A stretch of DNA of 64,000 nucleotides from JAGVPT01 sp963772165 (GCA_963772165.1 CAVYWA010000005.1:434001-498000); one strand, 5' to 3'; numbered from the stretch's first letter, positions 34,173 to 44,671 are shown. Notes: a model not told the origin generated them from the sequence alone. Translations and numbers: made by a program.

Positions 34173-34565
34173 TTAGAGAGACCCTTCGATACAGGTTGTA
34201 TCGAAGCCCCCTCTTGTATTGTAGATGGTCGTAACTTTCAGCCGATTTGTCGCGAGCGTTTTCTTAAGGTCGGCATAAATTCGTTTTGTGACGCCTTCCT
34301 GAAAAATGCCGACCATTCTGAATGAAATAAAATAGTATTTCAGGGATCTGAGTTCGATGCACTTTCCGCCTGCAGGATAGTATTCGATGATGACCTTGCC
34401 GATGTCGGGAAGGCCGCTGAAAGGGCAGACAGCGGAGAATTCCTGCGTTTCCGTTCGAATGTATTGATCAACGCTGTCGAAAGGAAAAGTTTCCAGGAAC
34501 TCCGGACGGATATGAGATTCATCAGTGAATTCGAACGACTTTCCTTCAGCAGTGAACAAGGTCAT
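34173..34565 (-). CDS. queF: NADPH-dependent 7-cyano-7-deazaguanine reductase QueF
   Basis: 130-residue short-type QueF, which reduces preQ0 to preQ1 in queuosine synthesis. The nucleophilic Cys47 is in EFSAVCPFSGLPD with Asp54 beside it; ELRSLKYYFISFR and the Glu further on fit the unimodular tunnelling fold. It is divergent from queCDE, with about 180 bp between them holding AT-rich promoter-like sequence. Together the four genes make preQ1 from GTP-derived dihydroneopterin triphosphate; folE for the first step is at 51714. Confidence 0.95.
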   Translation of the reverse strand: MTLFTAEGKSFEFTDESHIRPEFLETFPFDSVDQYIRTETQEFSAVCPFSGLPDIGKVIIEYYPAGGKCIELRSLKYYFISFRMVGIFQEGVTKRIYADLKKTLATNRLKVTTIYNTRGGFDTTCIEGSL

Positions 34566-34748
34566 CCTCTATAAATGATGTTTAAAAAATGTCCGAGATT
34601 TGTTCGGAAGAGGGCACGACAGTAGAAAATAGCTTTCAATAAATCCTGACTGTATATCTCTCTGCAATGCCCCGGTTTGAAATTACTTTTTTTTTCAGTA
34701 CACTAACGATATAAAAATATTCATGAAAGAGCAAGCAAACGAGGGAAA

Positions 34749-35453
34749 ATGCCCGAGAATTTGAAAAAGGCTGTTGTCTTGTTGAGCGGAGGCCTCGATT
34801 CAACGACAACGTTGGCCATTGCGCAAAAAGAAGGATACGGCATTCTTGCACTTTCGTTTGACTATGGACAGCGCCATCATTTTGAGATCAAAGCAGCAAA
34901 AAAAATCGCTGCGGCATCGGGAGTGTTGAAACATGTCGTCGCTAAGATCGACCTTCGCAAATTCGGCGGCTCAGCGCTTACGAGCGATCTCGAGGTGCCG
35001 AAGAATCGACGTGTGGATGAAATGTCTCATGACATACCCGTGACGTATGTTCCCGCCCGCAATACGATTTTTCTCTCCTTCGCGCTGGCGTGGGCTGAAG
35101 TGGAAGGTTCCAGCGACATTTTTATCGGAGTCAATGCGCTCGACTATAGCGGCTATCCTGACTGTCGGCCCGAATACATTCAAGCATACCAGGCAATGGC
35201 CAATCTTGCGACCAAAGCCGGCGTTGAGAATCGACAACAGCTTACCATCCATACGCCGTTAATCATGCTTTCGAAATCCCAGATCATCAAGAGGGGTCTT
35301 GAATTAGGTGTGGACTATTCCGAGACAAGCTCGTGCTATGATCCTTCTCCGTCCGGCGAAGCTTGCGGGTTATGTGATGCCTGCCAGCTCAGGCTGAAAG
35401 GTTTTTTCGAAAACAATTTGAGTGATCCGATCTCGTACGTTGGCAGAGTATGA
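34749..35453 (+). CDS. queC: 7-cyano-7-deazaguanine synthase QueC
   Basis: 234-residue ATP-dependent enzyme converting 7-carboxy-7-deazaguanine to preQ0. The PP-loop SGGLDST is at residues 13-19, followed by LSFDYGQRH and TYVPARNTIF. The zinc cluster is C196, C206, C209 and C212 (SGEACGLCDACQLR). GAGGGAAA precedes the ATG. It is the first gene of queC-queE-queD, with 9- and 11-bp gaps. Confidence 0.97.
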   Translation: MPENLKKAVVLLSGGLDSTTTLAIAQKEGYGILALSFDYGQRHHFEIKAAKKIAAASGVLKHVVAKIDLRKFGGSALTSDLEVPKNRRVDEMSHDIPVTYVPARNTIFLSFALAWAEVEGSSDIFIGVNALDYSGYPDCRPEYIQAYQAMANLATKAGVENRQQLTIHTPLIMLSKSQIIKRGLELGVDYSETSSCYDPSPSGEACGLCDACQLRLKGFFENNLSDPISYVGRV

Positions 35454-35462
35454 CCGAGAGCA

Positions 35463-36104
35463 ATGGGATACGCAGTCAAGGAAATATACTATACCATCCA
35501 GGGTGAAGGCGCCAACACCGGAAGAGCCGCGGTCTTTTGCCGATTTGCCGGATGCAATCTTTGGAGCGGGCGTGAAGGGGATCGGCTTTCGGCTGTTTGC
35601 AAATTTTGCGACACCGACTTTTTTGGTGTCGATGGACCCGGTGGAGGATACTTTGCGGACGCAAAGGACCTTGCTGAAGCTGTCGCGGCCAAATGGCCGG
35701 AAGGAAATCTCTCCAAGACGAAGCCATTCCTAGTCTGCACCGGAGGAGAACCACTTTTACAACTTGATGATGATCTCATAAAGACATTTCATGCAGCGGG
35801 TTTTGAAATCGCAATTGAAACAAACGGGACGATGATGCCTCCCCTCGCGGTAGATTGGATTTGTGTAAGCCCGAAAGCCGGAGCGGAGTTGATTCTAAAA
35901 AGAGGGAACGAACTCAAATTAGTTTTCCCTCAGCCGGGGGCGGAGCCGGAGCTGTTTGACGCTCTTCCATTCGATCATTTTTATCTTCAACCAATGGACG
36001 GGCCGCACCGGGAAGAAAACACGAGGCTGGTTTGGAGATACTGCTTAAAGCATCCGAGATGGAAAATCAGTTTACAAACACATAAGATACTCGGCATCCC
36101 GTAG
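35463..36104 (+). CDS. queE: 7-carboxy-7-deazaguanine synthase QueE (radical SAM)
   Basis: 213-residue radical SAM enzyme that contracts the pterin ring of 6-carboxytetrahydropterin. YTIQGEGANTGR opens the family signature. The Fe-S cysteines are C31, C46 and C49, that is C-x14-C-x2-C with the insert NLWSGREGDR, the variant found in many QueE proteins instead of C-x3-C-x2-C. CTGGEPLLQ binds SAM. Its neighbours queC and queD confirm the assignment. Confidence 0.96.
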   Translation: MGYAVKEIYYTIQGEGANTGRAAVFCRFAGCNLWSGREGDRLSAVCKFCDTDFFGVDGPGGGYFADAKDLAEAVAAKWPEGNLSKTKPFLVCTGGEPLLQLDDDLIKTFHAAGFEIAIETNGTMMPPLAVDWICVSPKAGAELILKRGNELKLVFPQPGAEPELFDALPFDHFYLQPMDGPHREENTRLVWRYCLKHPRWKISLQTHKILGIP

Positions 36105-36115
36105 GAAATTTTTTT

Positions 36116-36478
36116 ATGACAATTTTCAAAGAAATTAGTTTCGAAGCCGCGCACTTTCTGCCAAACGTGCCGGAGGGACACAAGTGCCGCCGATTGCACG
36201 GCCATTCTTATATCATCCAGATCTACATTACGGGAAACGTAGACCCGAACGTAGGATGGGTTATGGATTTTGGCGACCTCAAGGAAGTTGCCGAACCAAT
36301 TATTAGTCAGTTGGATCATCACTGTTTGAATGAGATACCGGGCCTTGAGAACCCAACGTGCGAACTACTTGCGCGATGGATATGGAGCCGGCTTCGCCCG
36401 GGACTTCCCATGCTTGACAAACTCGTCGTGAAAGAAACTCCTACTTCCGGATGCATTTATCATGGAGAAGATGATTAG
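36116..36478 (+). CDS. queD: 6-carboxy-5,6,7,8-tetrahydropterin synthase QueD
   Basis: 120-residue T-fold enzyme that converts dihydroneopterin triphosphate to 6-carboxytetrahydropterin. Zinc ligands are H13 (FEAAHFL), H28 and H30 (LHGHSY); the catalytic Cys24 is in GHKCRRLHGH, the QueD-type spacing. Catalytic Asp/His further on lie in QLDHHCLNE. It is shorter than the PTPS paralogue at 51307, which has the CxxxxxHGHNY spacing of true PTPS enzymes. Confidence 0.95.
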   Translation: MTIFKEISFEAAHFLPNVPEGHKCRRLHGHSYIIQIYITGNVDPNVGWVMDFGDLKEVAEPIISQLDHHCLNEIPGLENPTCELLARWIWSRLRPGLPMLDKLVVKETPTSGCIYHGEDD

Positions 36479-36831
36479 GATGTAAGAAGTAAAGAATCAA
36501 GTTCCTATTTTTTCCCCTTCCTCTCGTTGTTCGCCGGAGAACTCGCGCGAAAAATTTCGCCCTCAAGCTCATTCTTGATTCAATGCCTGCCTATCCATTG
36601 TCAAAAATAAGACCATCTCAAATTGAATTCTTTAATTTGACAAAACTTTATGAGAAGGAGACAGTTTTTGGGGCTCTTACTCAAGAATCTTTCGGCGCAA
36701 TTCTTGTATATTTGCCGGGAACGAATACCGGTCTTGTTTTTTGGACTACTCGGTTCCCAGCGGACGGAAATTCGAACAAGAGTATTTAGAGTATTTCAGT
36801 GTAACCCAAAGAAGATTCGGCTCAACTGTTT
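36479..36831. other. Gene-free stretch before etfB
   Basis: No credible gene, RNA or repeat. Two short open frames (36583 and 36650) have no ribosome binding site and unlikely composition. A lone TTGACA at 36637-36642 has no matching -10 box. Confidence 0.5.
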
Positions 36832-37719
36832 ATGCACAATTCGATCGTTCTCGTAAAGCAGGTTCCTGACACCTCAAATATTTCAGGACAGGTGATGAAA
36901 GAGGATGGCACCGTGAATCGCGCCAAACTGCCGGCAATCTTTAATTTTGAGGACAAGGTTGCTCTCGAGTTCGCCCTTCAAATCAAGACTCAATGCGGCG
37001 GCAAGGTTACTGTGTTGACGATGGGGCCTCCGCGTGCATCCGACGTGCTGAGGGAATGTCTTTATATGGGAGCGGACGAAGCATATCTCATTACCGACAG
37101 AAAATTTGCCGGGGCAGATACACTTGCAACATCCTATGTGTTGAGCGAAGCGATAAAAAAAATTGGGAACTACGATTTTGTTTTTGCCGGCAGGCAGGCG
37201 ATCGACGGCGATACAGCGCAGGTCGGTCCTCAAACGGCCGAGAAGTTGAACATTCCCCAGGTAACGTACGCTGAACGAATTCTGGAGATTAAAGATCGTT
37301 CCGTACGGGTTCGAAGAAAGATCGATGGCGGATTTGAAATTCTTGATTGTGTCCTCCCGGTTCTGATGACAGTCATCAAAGATGCGGGAGAGCCGCGACC
37401 GTTCAGCGCAAAAAGAGTGATGGCGTACAAAGGGGCGAAGTCGCTGCTGGAATTGGAGAAAATGGCAGAGGGGAATTCACTGCTCTATATTGATAAGCTC
37501 GTCTTTGAATACCGCAACCGCTCACTATTTATTCCTACGTTGACTGCCGACGACTTGAACATCGACGCGGCAAGATGCGGCGTCAAGGGGTCCCCGACGA
37601 AAGTGTATTCCGTGGAATCAGTGGTACTGACCGGGAATGATTCCGTGCAGATCGAGAATTCAAAAGCCGGGATGAATTCATTGATAGAGAAACTCTTGGA
37701 AGACAGGATCCTCGGGTGA
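36832..37719 (+). CDS. etfB: Electron transfer flavoprotein, beta subunit
   Basis: 295-residue ETF beta subunit, the AMP-binding half of the FAD heterodimer that takes electrons from acyl-CoA dehydrogenases. Motifs: IVLVKQVPDT at the N-terminus, MGADEAYLITD, and AGRQAIDGDTAQVGPQTAE in the nucleotide-binding domain. It is longer than mitochondrial-type ETF beta (about 250), as usual in this bacterial group. The operon continues etfA and acyl-CoA dehydrogenase, ending at a terminator at 40809. Confidence 0.95.
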   Translation: MHNSIVLVKQVPDTSNISGQVMKEDGTVNRAKLPAIFNFEDKVALEFALQIKTQCGGKVTVLTMGPPRASDVLRECLYMGADEAYLITDRKFAGADTLATSYVLSEAIKKIGNYDFVFAGRQAIDGDTAQVGPQTAEKLNIPQVTYAERILEIKDRSVRVRRKIDGGFEILDCVLPVLMTVIKDAGEPRPFSAKRVMAYKGAKSLLELEKMAEGNSLLYIDKLVFEYRNRSLFIPTLTADDLNIDAARCGVKGSPTKVYSVESVVLTGNDSVQIENSKAGMNSLIEKLLEDRILG

Positions 37720-37723
37720 CCGA

Positions 37724-38744
37724 ATGAGCCAGCTCGAAAATAATGTTTGGGTTTTTGTAGAACAACACAATGGTAAACCCTCGGATGTCAGCCTCGAGCT
37801 ATTGAGTAAAGGAAGAAAGTTGGCCGATGCGATGAAGGGAAAGCTGATTTCGCTGGTCATCGGCAGTGAGGTAAAAAATGTTTCTCTCGAGAGCTTCCGT
37901 TACGGTGCTGACGAATCCTTCCTCGTCGACCATCCAGACCTTAATAATTACACAACGCTTGCCTACGCCAGAGTTCTGAACAACCTCGTCGATCAACAAA
38001 AGCCGAGGTCGGTTCTTTTCGGTGCTACGGTGATCGGCAGAGATCTCGCGCCCAGGGTGGCTTCACACACGCGGAGCGGCCTTACCGCAGACTGTACCGA
38101 TCTTCAGGTCTCCACCGTCAGCTATCTCGGGAAAGAATTCAAAGATCTGCTCCTTCAAATCCGTCCTGCGTTCGGGGGCAACATCATTGCGACAATTATT
38201 ACCCCCGATACGCGAACCCAGATGGCGACCGTTCGCGAGGGGGTGATGGAAATGCATCCATTGCCGGTGCCGCACGAAGCGAAGATCATTGAAATTCCTT
38301 TTATCCCTGATGAGGTTGATCATCTTATCACACTCATTGAGCAGCACCGGGAAGAGCGTAAAGTCAATCTGAAAAGTGCGCCGATCATCGTCGCCGGCGG
38401 CTATGGGATGAGAACAAAGGAAAGCTTCAGGCTCATCCACGAACTTGCACATACGATCGGCGGGGAAGTGGCAGGCAGCCGTGCAGCGGTAGATGCCGGA
38501 TTCATTCCGCATGAACGGCAGGTGGGACAGACCGGAGTCACCGTGCGTCCCAAGCTCTATTTTGCGATTGGTATTTCCGGAGCGATCCAGCATCGTGCCG
38601 GCATGCAAGAGGCAAAAAAAATTATCGCAATCAATACGGACCCTGAAGCCTCCGATTTTTGAAATAGCGCACTACTCGATCGTTGGCGACGCACGAGATG
38701 TCATTCCCAGATTCATCGAAGCATACAAAAGCAAACTGAAGTGA
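37724..38744 (+). CDS. etfA: Electron transfer flavoprotein, alpha subunit; +1 frameshift near the end
   Basis: About 339 residues after repair. The FAD-binding domain is clear: GGYGMRTKESF, GSRAAVDAGFI, RQVGQTGVTVRPKLYFA and GISGAIQHRAGM. The printed frame stops at 38662 within DPEASDF. Removing one base at about 38651 gives DPEAPIFEIAHYSIVGD, the conserved family end, and a stop at 38744. So one extra base is present. The start is 4 bp after etfB. It partners etfB and the following dehydrogenase. Confidence 0.93.
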
Positions 38745-38747
38745 CCG

Positions 38748-40470
38748 ATGCCGAATTTCTTTCTTGACAATCCTGATGTCCAGTTTCATTTCAACACGCT
38801 CGATCTGAAAGAGATCGTCAAGCTTGCGGAAGACGATTATACGCAATCAGCACGGTTTAATTATGCGCCGGTTGATTACGATGATGCTATGGAAAACTAT
38901 CGCAAGGTGCTTGAAGTTGTGGGAGACCTTGGCGGCAATCACATTGCCGCTCGCGCCTCCGGTGTCGACCGGGATGGAGCCACGCTGACAGACGGACACG
39001 TTGCTTATGCTGAAGGAACGAAGAAGAATGTCGAGGAACTTTCGCAAGCCGACCTGATGGGAATGATTCTCCCCCGGGAATATGGCGGGTTGAATTTTCC
39101 CTTCACGATCTATATGATGGTTACCGAAATCCTTGCGCGGGCAGATGCATCGCTCATGAACATTTTCGGACTTCAGGATATCGGAGATACATTACGGAAA
39201 TTCGGCAGTGAGGCTCAGCTTCGGGAATTTCTCCCGAAAATCAGTACCGGAGAGTTTACGGGAGCGATGGCATTGACGGAACCCGATGCGGGTTCCGATC
39301 TTCAGGCTGTGAAACTCCATGCATATCAGAACGAGCAAGGCGAGTGGTTCCTTCGCGGCGTCAAGCGCTTCATCACCAACGGCAACGCTCAGGTTCTTCT
39401 TGTTCTCGCCAGGTCGGAAGCCGGAACAAAGGATGGCCGAGGCCTTAGCTTGTTCGTTTGTTACGGAGGCCCGAGTGTGGTCATACGGCGCATTGAAAAC
39501 AAACTCGGCATCCACGGCTCGCCGACGTGCGAACTCCAATTTAATGACACGCCGGCGCAGCTTGTCGGCAACAGGAGATTCGGCCTAATCAAATATGTGT
39601 TGGACTTGATGTACCCGGGCGCGCATGGGTGTCTCCGCTCAGGCTCTTGGCATCTCGCAAGCGGCGTACGAGGAGGCCTACAAGTACGCCCGGGAACGTC
39701 GCCAGTTCGGAAAGCCCATCATCGAGATCCCTGTTGTCTCCAACATGTTAATTGATATGAAGGTAATGCTGGAAAGCAACCGTTCCTTGTTTTACGCCGC
39801 CGCACAATGTGTCGACGAAAAAGAGAAACTGGAAGAATTTGTCGAAAAGAAAAAAGCGGAGGGCAAATCGGTCAGGGAAGATGTGGAGAGATTAAAACAG
39901 ATAACGAAAGTAGCAAATTTACTAACACCTATCACAAAATATACGCTGGCCGAGGGGGCGAACAAGGTCACGTATGATGCCCTGCAGATCCATGGTGGTA
40001 CAGGATATATGCGCGAATTCCATGTAGAACAGCTCGCCCGCGATGCCCGCATCACGAATATTTACGAGGGGACTTCTCAGATGCAAATCGTAGCGGCTTC
40101 GGGGGGCGTTTTGAACGATGTGCTGTCCGACGTATTTGAAAAGAACGAAAAGCGGGAATTCAAAGGGGGATTGATAAAGCTTTCTACTCATCTCAAAGAG
40201 ATCCGGCAATTGTTTCTTGCGAGCCTGAAATATGTTTTGGATAAGAAGGATATTATTTTTCAGGAAGTCGCTGCAAAGGACCTCGTAGAAATGTACAGCT
40301 ATCTCCACATCGGCTATTTGCTGCTGGATGAAGCGGAGCTGGAACCGCGGAAAGTTTTTATTGCCAACAGGTATATTGTCAATGCGTTGGCAAATGCCCG
40401 CAAGAATGCTGAGGGGATTAGGGACGAATTATTCGGCGATTTGCTTCATGCCAGCAAAATACTTCAATAG
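38748..40470 (+). CDS. Acyl-CoA dehydrogenase; +1 frameshift in the middle
   Basis: About 573 residues after repair, an FAD enzyme feeding electrons into ETF. Seen: GAMALTEPDAGSDLQAV and FITNGNAQ (substrate and FAD binding), RRQFGKPI, LQIHGGTGYMREF and YEGTSQMQ with the C-terminal-domain signature. The printed frame is lost at the GGG 39617-39619; removing one G gives MYPARMGVSAQALG. An insert DEKEKLEEFVEKKKAEGKSV in the C-terminal domain and about 120 extra C-terminal residues mark the larger ACAD subtype. Substrate not deducible. Confidence 0.92.
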
Positions 40471-40496
40471 GCGTTAATTTTTAGAAGGAGGCAGCA

Positions 40497-40713
40497 ATGA
40501 CAAAGAAAAAACAGGTACTACTACTATAGAATCTACGACGACGAAGAGAAATTCAACTACTTCAGGAGCATGTATCAGGCAGAAAAGATACGGAAGATGC
40601 TCAAGAAGTACGAAGTCGCTCATCAGGAATACCATAATGCTGCGTTCGTCGATTTTCTCAAAAAATACGACCCTAAAGCGGAACTCATCGAAGTCGCTCG
40701 CATCTCGTACTAA
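40497..40713 (+). CDS. Small protein after acyl-CoA dehydrogenase, broken by a +1 frameshift
   Basis: A perfect AGAAGGAGG stands before ATG 40497, but the frame stops after ten codons. Reading one base later from 40516 gives YYYYRIYDDEEKFNYFRSMY and a helical, charged protein ending VARISY at 40713, about 71 residues in all. Removing one G of the GG at 40514-40515 unites both parts. No family is recognised. It is 26 bp after the dehydrogenase and probably co-transcribed. Confidence 0.6.
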
Positions 40714-40808
40714 TGCCTCGCCTCCCAGACCGGGATTGAAGCCGCAAGAGTAGCAGGCAACAGGCCCCAGGGGTCGCCTCTGGTGTTATTGTTTTGAAGT
40801 CATTTAGA

Positions 40809-40854
40809 AGCATTGCCGTCGGGCATTTCAGCATCGACGGGATGCTTTCTTTTT
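40809..40854 (+). terminator. Terminator of the etf/acyl-CoA dehydrogenase operon
   Basis: AGCAT plus CCGTCG (40809-40821) pair with CGACGG plus ATGCT (40835-40846) around a small internal loop, followed by TTCTTTTT. The remainder of the 40714-41095 gap shows only a second weaker hairpin near 40770 and no gene. Confidence 0.7.
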
Positions 40855-41095
40855 GGATGGAAATACATAGAGAAAGGTGTGAGGCTGAAAATTTTCGGCT
40901 CAATAATGGCTTTGCCTCCGCATTCCACTGATGAGTCCTCGCCCGATTCACCATTTCCGCGCTACTTTTATCACCCGTTTCGGCCTACTTTTTATTAACG
41001 TGGTATTATTCAAAACAAAAAATAGTGTGGCGATTGAGGCCACATATTTATTATTTTACGGCATGACCTATTCGTGAAAGAACTCCGGAGGAATT

Positions 41096-43757
41096 ATGCG
41101 ACGTTTTTCACTTCCGCTAAGATTGGGTAAACATCTTCTGTTTGTAACCCTTTTTTTATTTACTTCTCTTTTTGCTCAAGGCCTCGATACCAAGCCGCTT
41201 TATTTAGATTATACTCAGCCGGTCGAAAAGCGCGTTGACGACCTTGTTTCAAGGATGACGCTGGAAGAGAAAATCTCCCAGATGGTCAACGGAGCAAAAG
41301 CAATTCCCCGGCTACAGATTCCTGAATACAATTGGTGGAATGAGTGCTTGCACGGCGTAGCAAATGCCGGGATTGCGACGGTGTTCCCGCAGGCCATCGG
41401 CCTTTCAGCCAGCTGGGACACTGGTATGATGAGGAGCGTTGCAGATGTCATATCGACCGAGGCACGCGCGAAGAATAATGAATATCTAGGATTGGGAGAT
41501 CGAGGTATTTTTAAGGGACTGACATTTTGGAGTCCAAATATTAACATCTTTCGCGACCCGCGCTGGGGACGGGGCCAAGAGACATACGGCGAAGATCCGT
41601 ACCTGACGGCTCGAATGGGTGTTTCTTTCGTCAAGGGGCTGCAAGGAGATGACCCGAAATATTTTAAGGTGATCTCCACGCCGAAACATTATGCCGTCCA
41701 CAGCGGACCCGAACCGGACAGGCATACATTTAATGCCATCATCGACAATCATGATTTGTACGATACGTATCTGCCGGCATTCGAAGCGTGCATCAGGGAA
41801 GGCGGCGCGTTTTCAGTGATGTGTGCTTATAACCGGTTCATGGGTGATGCTTGCTGTGGTTCGCCGGAGCTGCTTCGCAGTATTCTTCGAGAAAAATGGG
41901 GATTTAAAGGTTATGTGGTATCGGACTGCGGAGCGATCAATGATATCTTTGAAAATCATAAAGTAGTGAAGACTGCGCCGGAGGCGGCTGCAAAAGCTGT
42001 GAAGTCCGGAACAGACCTGGAGTGTGGAACGGTGTATATTTCTGCGTTGCTTGATGCAGTCAAACAAGGTTTGATCACCGAAGATGAAATTACGGTTTCA
42101 GTAAAGCGCCTCTTCACCGCTCGCTTCAGGCTTGGCATGTTCGATCCCCCCGAAGTCGTAAAATATCAGCAGATTCCAATATCAGAAAATGATTCACAAG
42201 AACACCGTGCTCTTGCGCTTCGTGCGGCACATGAATCTATTGTGACTTTTGAAGAACTCGAACAACATTCTGCCGATCAAAAAAGAAGTGAGACGTCTAG
42301 CGGTCATTGGACCGAATGCCGACAACTATCTCACATTGCTGGGTAATTATAACGGAACACCCTCAAAGTATGTTACTCCGCTTCAAGGAATGAAGAATCG
42401 AGCAGGAGACCGCGTGGAAGTGAAGTATGAAGCCGGATGCGACGTTGTCGATGCCGAAGGGATCGTTAACGATCTCTCCTCGGACGTCGCGAGCGAAGGA
42501 GGGGAACCTGGATTGAAAGTGGAATTTTTTAAGAACGGAGAGCTTTCCGGTGAACCCTTTCTTACTCGACGCGATGAATTGAAAAACCCGAATTGGTTTC
42601 ACGGTGCGCGCACTCCTTCTTTCGAAGGCTCTGAAGACATTTCCTCTGTTCGATGGAGCGGCACCGTCACTGCGCCGAAGACTGGAGAATTCGATTTCAT
42701 GGTCAAGAGTGACGGCGGTTTTCGACTGGCTTTGGAAGGGAACGTTATGTTTGAGGAGTGGGGAAATCACAACTATACGACAAAAGAACACCGTGTTTCA
42801 CTGGAGAAAGGGAAGACGTATTCCTTCGTGTTCGAATTCTCCAGACAATCGCATTGGCCGCAGCTTTCTGTCCAGTGGAAATTATTAAACAGCGATCACG
42901 CAAAGAAGGCCCTCGATCTTGCAAAGAGTTCCGACCTCGTTATTTTTGTTGGAGGGATTACCCCGCAGCTTGAGGGAGAAGAAATGCAAGTAAATTATGA
43001 AGGGTTTAAGGGAGGTGACAGAACCAACCTCAACCTCCCCGCGGTTCAGGAAAATTTACTAAAAGAACTTCAAGCCACGGGCACGCCTGTTATTCTCGTT
43101 CTCACGAGCGGCAGCGCTTTGGCTGTTAATTGGGAAAAAGAAAATCTTCCGGCTATCGTGCAACTCTGGTATCCCGGAGAGGAGGGAGGGACGGCGCTGG
43201 CTGACGTTTTGTTCGGAGATTACAATCCTGCGGGGAGATTGCCGGTGACCTTCTATAAATCTGTCGACCAGCTGCCCCCGTTCGACGATTACAACATGAA
43301 GGGGCGAACGTATCGGTACTTTGATGGGGAACCGTTGTACGCATTCGGCTATGGACTAAGCTACACAAAATTCAGCTACAACAATTTGATCGTTCCTGCC
43401 GAGGTCCGGCCTGGAGACTCCGCAGCAATTTCCGTTGAGGTCCAGAATATTGGAGCACTTCCCGGCGATGAAGTTGTAGAGCTTTACGTGAAGGATCTTT
43501 CAGCTGCCGTTCCCGTGCCAATCCATTCATTGCAGGGGTTCAGACGCATTCATCTTGATGCCGGAGAGAGGCAAACCGTACGGTTTACTTTGATGCCGAA
43601 ACAGCTGGCGGTGATCAACGCGGACGCGAAGCGCGAAGTTGATGCGGGCGATTTTGAGATTTCAGTTGGAGGGATTCAACCGGGGACTCAATCTCCTGCG
43701 ACGGAAACTATCGCGCAAAAAATGAAAATTGTCGGAAAGCCTTTTGTGATTGAATAG
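41096..43757 (+). CDS. Secreted GH3 glycosidase (beta-glucosidase/xylosidase type) with PA14 domain; +1 frameshift
   Basis: About 886 residues after repair. A signal peptide (LLFVTLFLFTSLFAQ) leads to the GH3 barrel: WWNECLHGVA, NINIFRDPRWGRGQETYGED, KHYAVHSGPE and the nucleophile Asp in GYVVSDCGAI. The second GH3 domain carries RLAVIGPNAD and is interrupted by a PA14 domain (about GLKVEFFKNGEL to LSVQWKL); an FnIII-like domain ends the protein. The frame is lost at 42245; removing the A gives ESIVLLKNSNNILP, the family sequence. GGAGGA precedes the start. Likely splits plant-type oligosaccharides outside the cytoplasm. Confidence 0.92.
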
Positions 43758-43988
43758 GATGGGAAATTGCCGATTCATACTTTTTATCATTCTCAAGTCT
43801 GGAAAGTTTCGAAATTCTTTTTTTCCAATTCTAAGAACATTTCTTTGATTTGTGAGCAGAGCGGAGGGACACGCCGTATACGATGATTTCGAGCACAAAA
43901 GGAATCTTATTTATTTGTTTTCGATTATCAGATTGGCATGAGACTTGCGCTTTATGGATATAGCGTACATCAAAAACGGAGGCATACC

Positions 43989-44507
43989 ATTTATATCATA
44001 CGAAATATTTTGCTGCCGACTGACTTTTCAGAGTGCTCGTCTGCTGCGTTTGAACATGCTTCAACGTTTGCTGTCATGTACAACGCGCACCTTCACGTTT
44101 TGCATGTTGTTAAAGAACATCCTTTGGTTTCGTTAGATTCAAATGATGGTGGAGGAGAAATTACTCAAGCTTCCGACAGGCCGGACCCCGAAAACGAGGT
44201 CAGGAAATTTGTTGAAAAAATACTGCCTTACCAAACGAAAGTCATTGAAGCAGTCAGAATCGGTCAGCCGTACAAAGAAATTGTCAACTATGCTTGCAGC
44301 GAAGATATTGACCTTATCGTTATCGCAACTCATGGTCGAACCGGATTATCTCACATGGTGATGGGGAGCGTTGCGGAAAAGGTCGTACGCTTCTCTCCCG
44401 TTCCTGTTCTCACGATTAAGCCTCCAAAACTTTTTTACACCGTCGCATCCAAGAGCGTTCTCCGGCAGGAAGTTTCCGAGGAAAAGCTGAGCGAGTACTC
44501 GGGCTGA
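43989..44507 (+). CDS. Universal stress protein, probably started at ATT
   Basis: 172 residues from ATT 43989. The USP fold is clear: ILLPTDFSECSSAAFEHAS, LHVLHVV and the ATP-binding IATHGRTGLSHMVMGSVAEKVVRFSPVPVL. Normal USPs start three to five residues before the I-L-x-P-T-D segment, exactly at the ATT, which has a perfect GGAGG at 43978-43982 six bases upstream. The only in-frame ATG (43938) would add 17 unrelated residues and has no binding site. Either a rare AUU start or a base error is present. Confidence 0.82.
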   Translation: MYIIRNILLPTDFSECSSAAFEHASTFAVMYNAHLHVLHVVKEHPLVSLDSNDGGGEITQASDRPDPENEVRKFVEKILPYQTKVIEAVRIGQPYKEIVNYACSEDIDLIVIATHGRTGLSHMVMGSVAEKVVRFSPVPVLTIKPPKLFYTVASKSVLRQEVSEEKLSEYSG

Positions 44508-44671
44508 TCTGAAGCGCATAGAATTCTTCTCAATCCACAGTTTCAATGAGAAGGTTGGTTTCAGGAGAGGCTGTTGTGAAATCTCGCGGGCTTGCACGCT
44601 TTTTTACTTATTTCCCGTTAAAGAATTTGGCAGTGACCGCGGTCATGAGCAACAAGGGATCGATAATACTC

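Noticed and set aside
34566..34748. preQ1 riboswitch between queF and queC
   Set aside because: No sequence resembling the preQ1-I or preQ1-II aptamer cores was found by eye.
36583..36856. Two short open frames before etfB
   Set aside because: No ribosome binding site and no recognisable protein features; one runs into etfB out of frame.
1921..40518. GGTACTA as a shared +1 frameshift signal (sufS and the 40497 gene)
   Set aside because: Seen at only two of about ten shift sites; the others have different contexts, so coincidence is likely.
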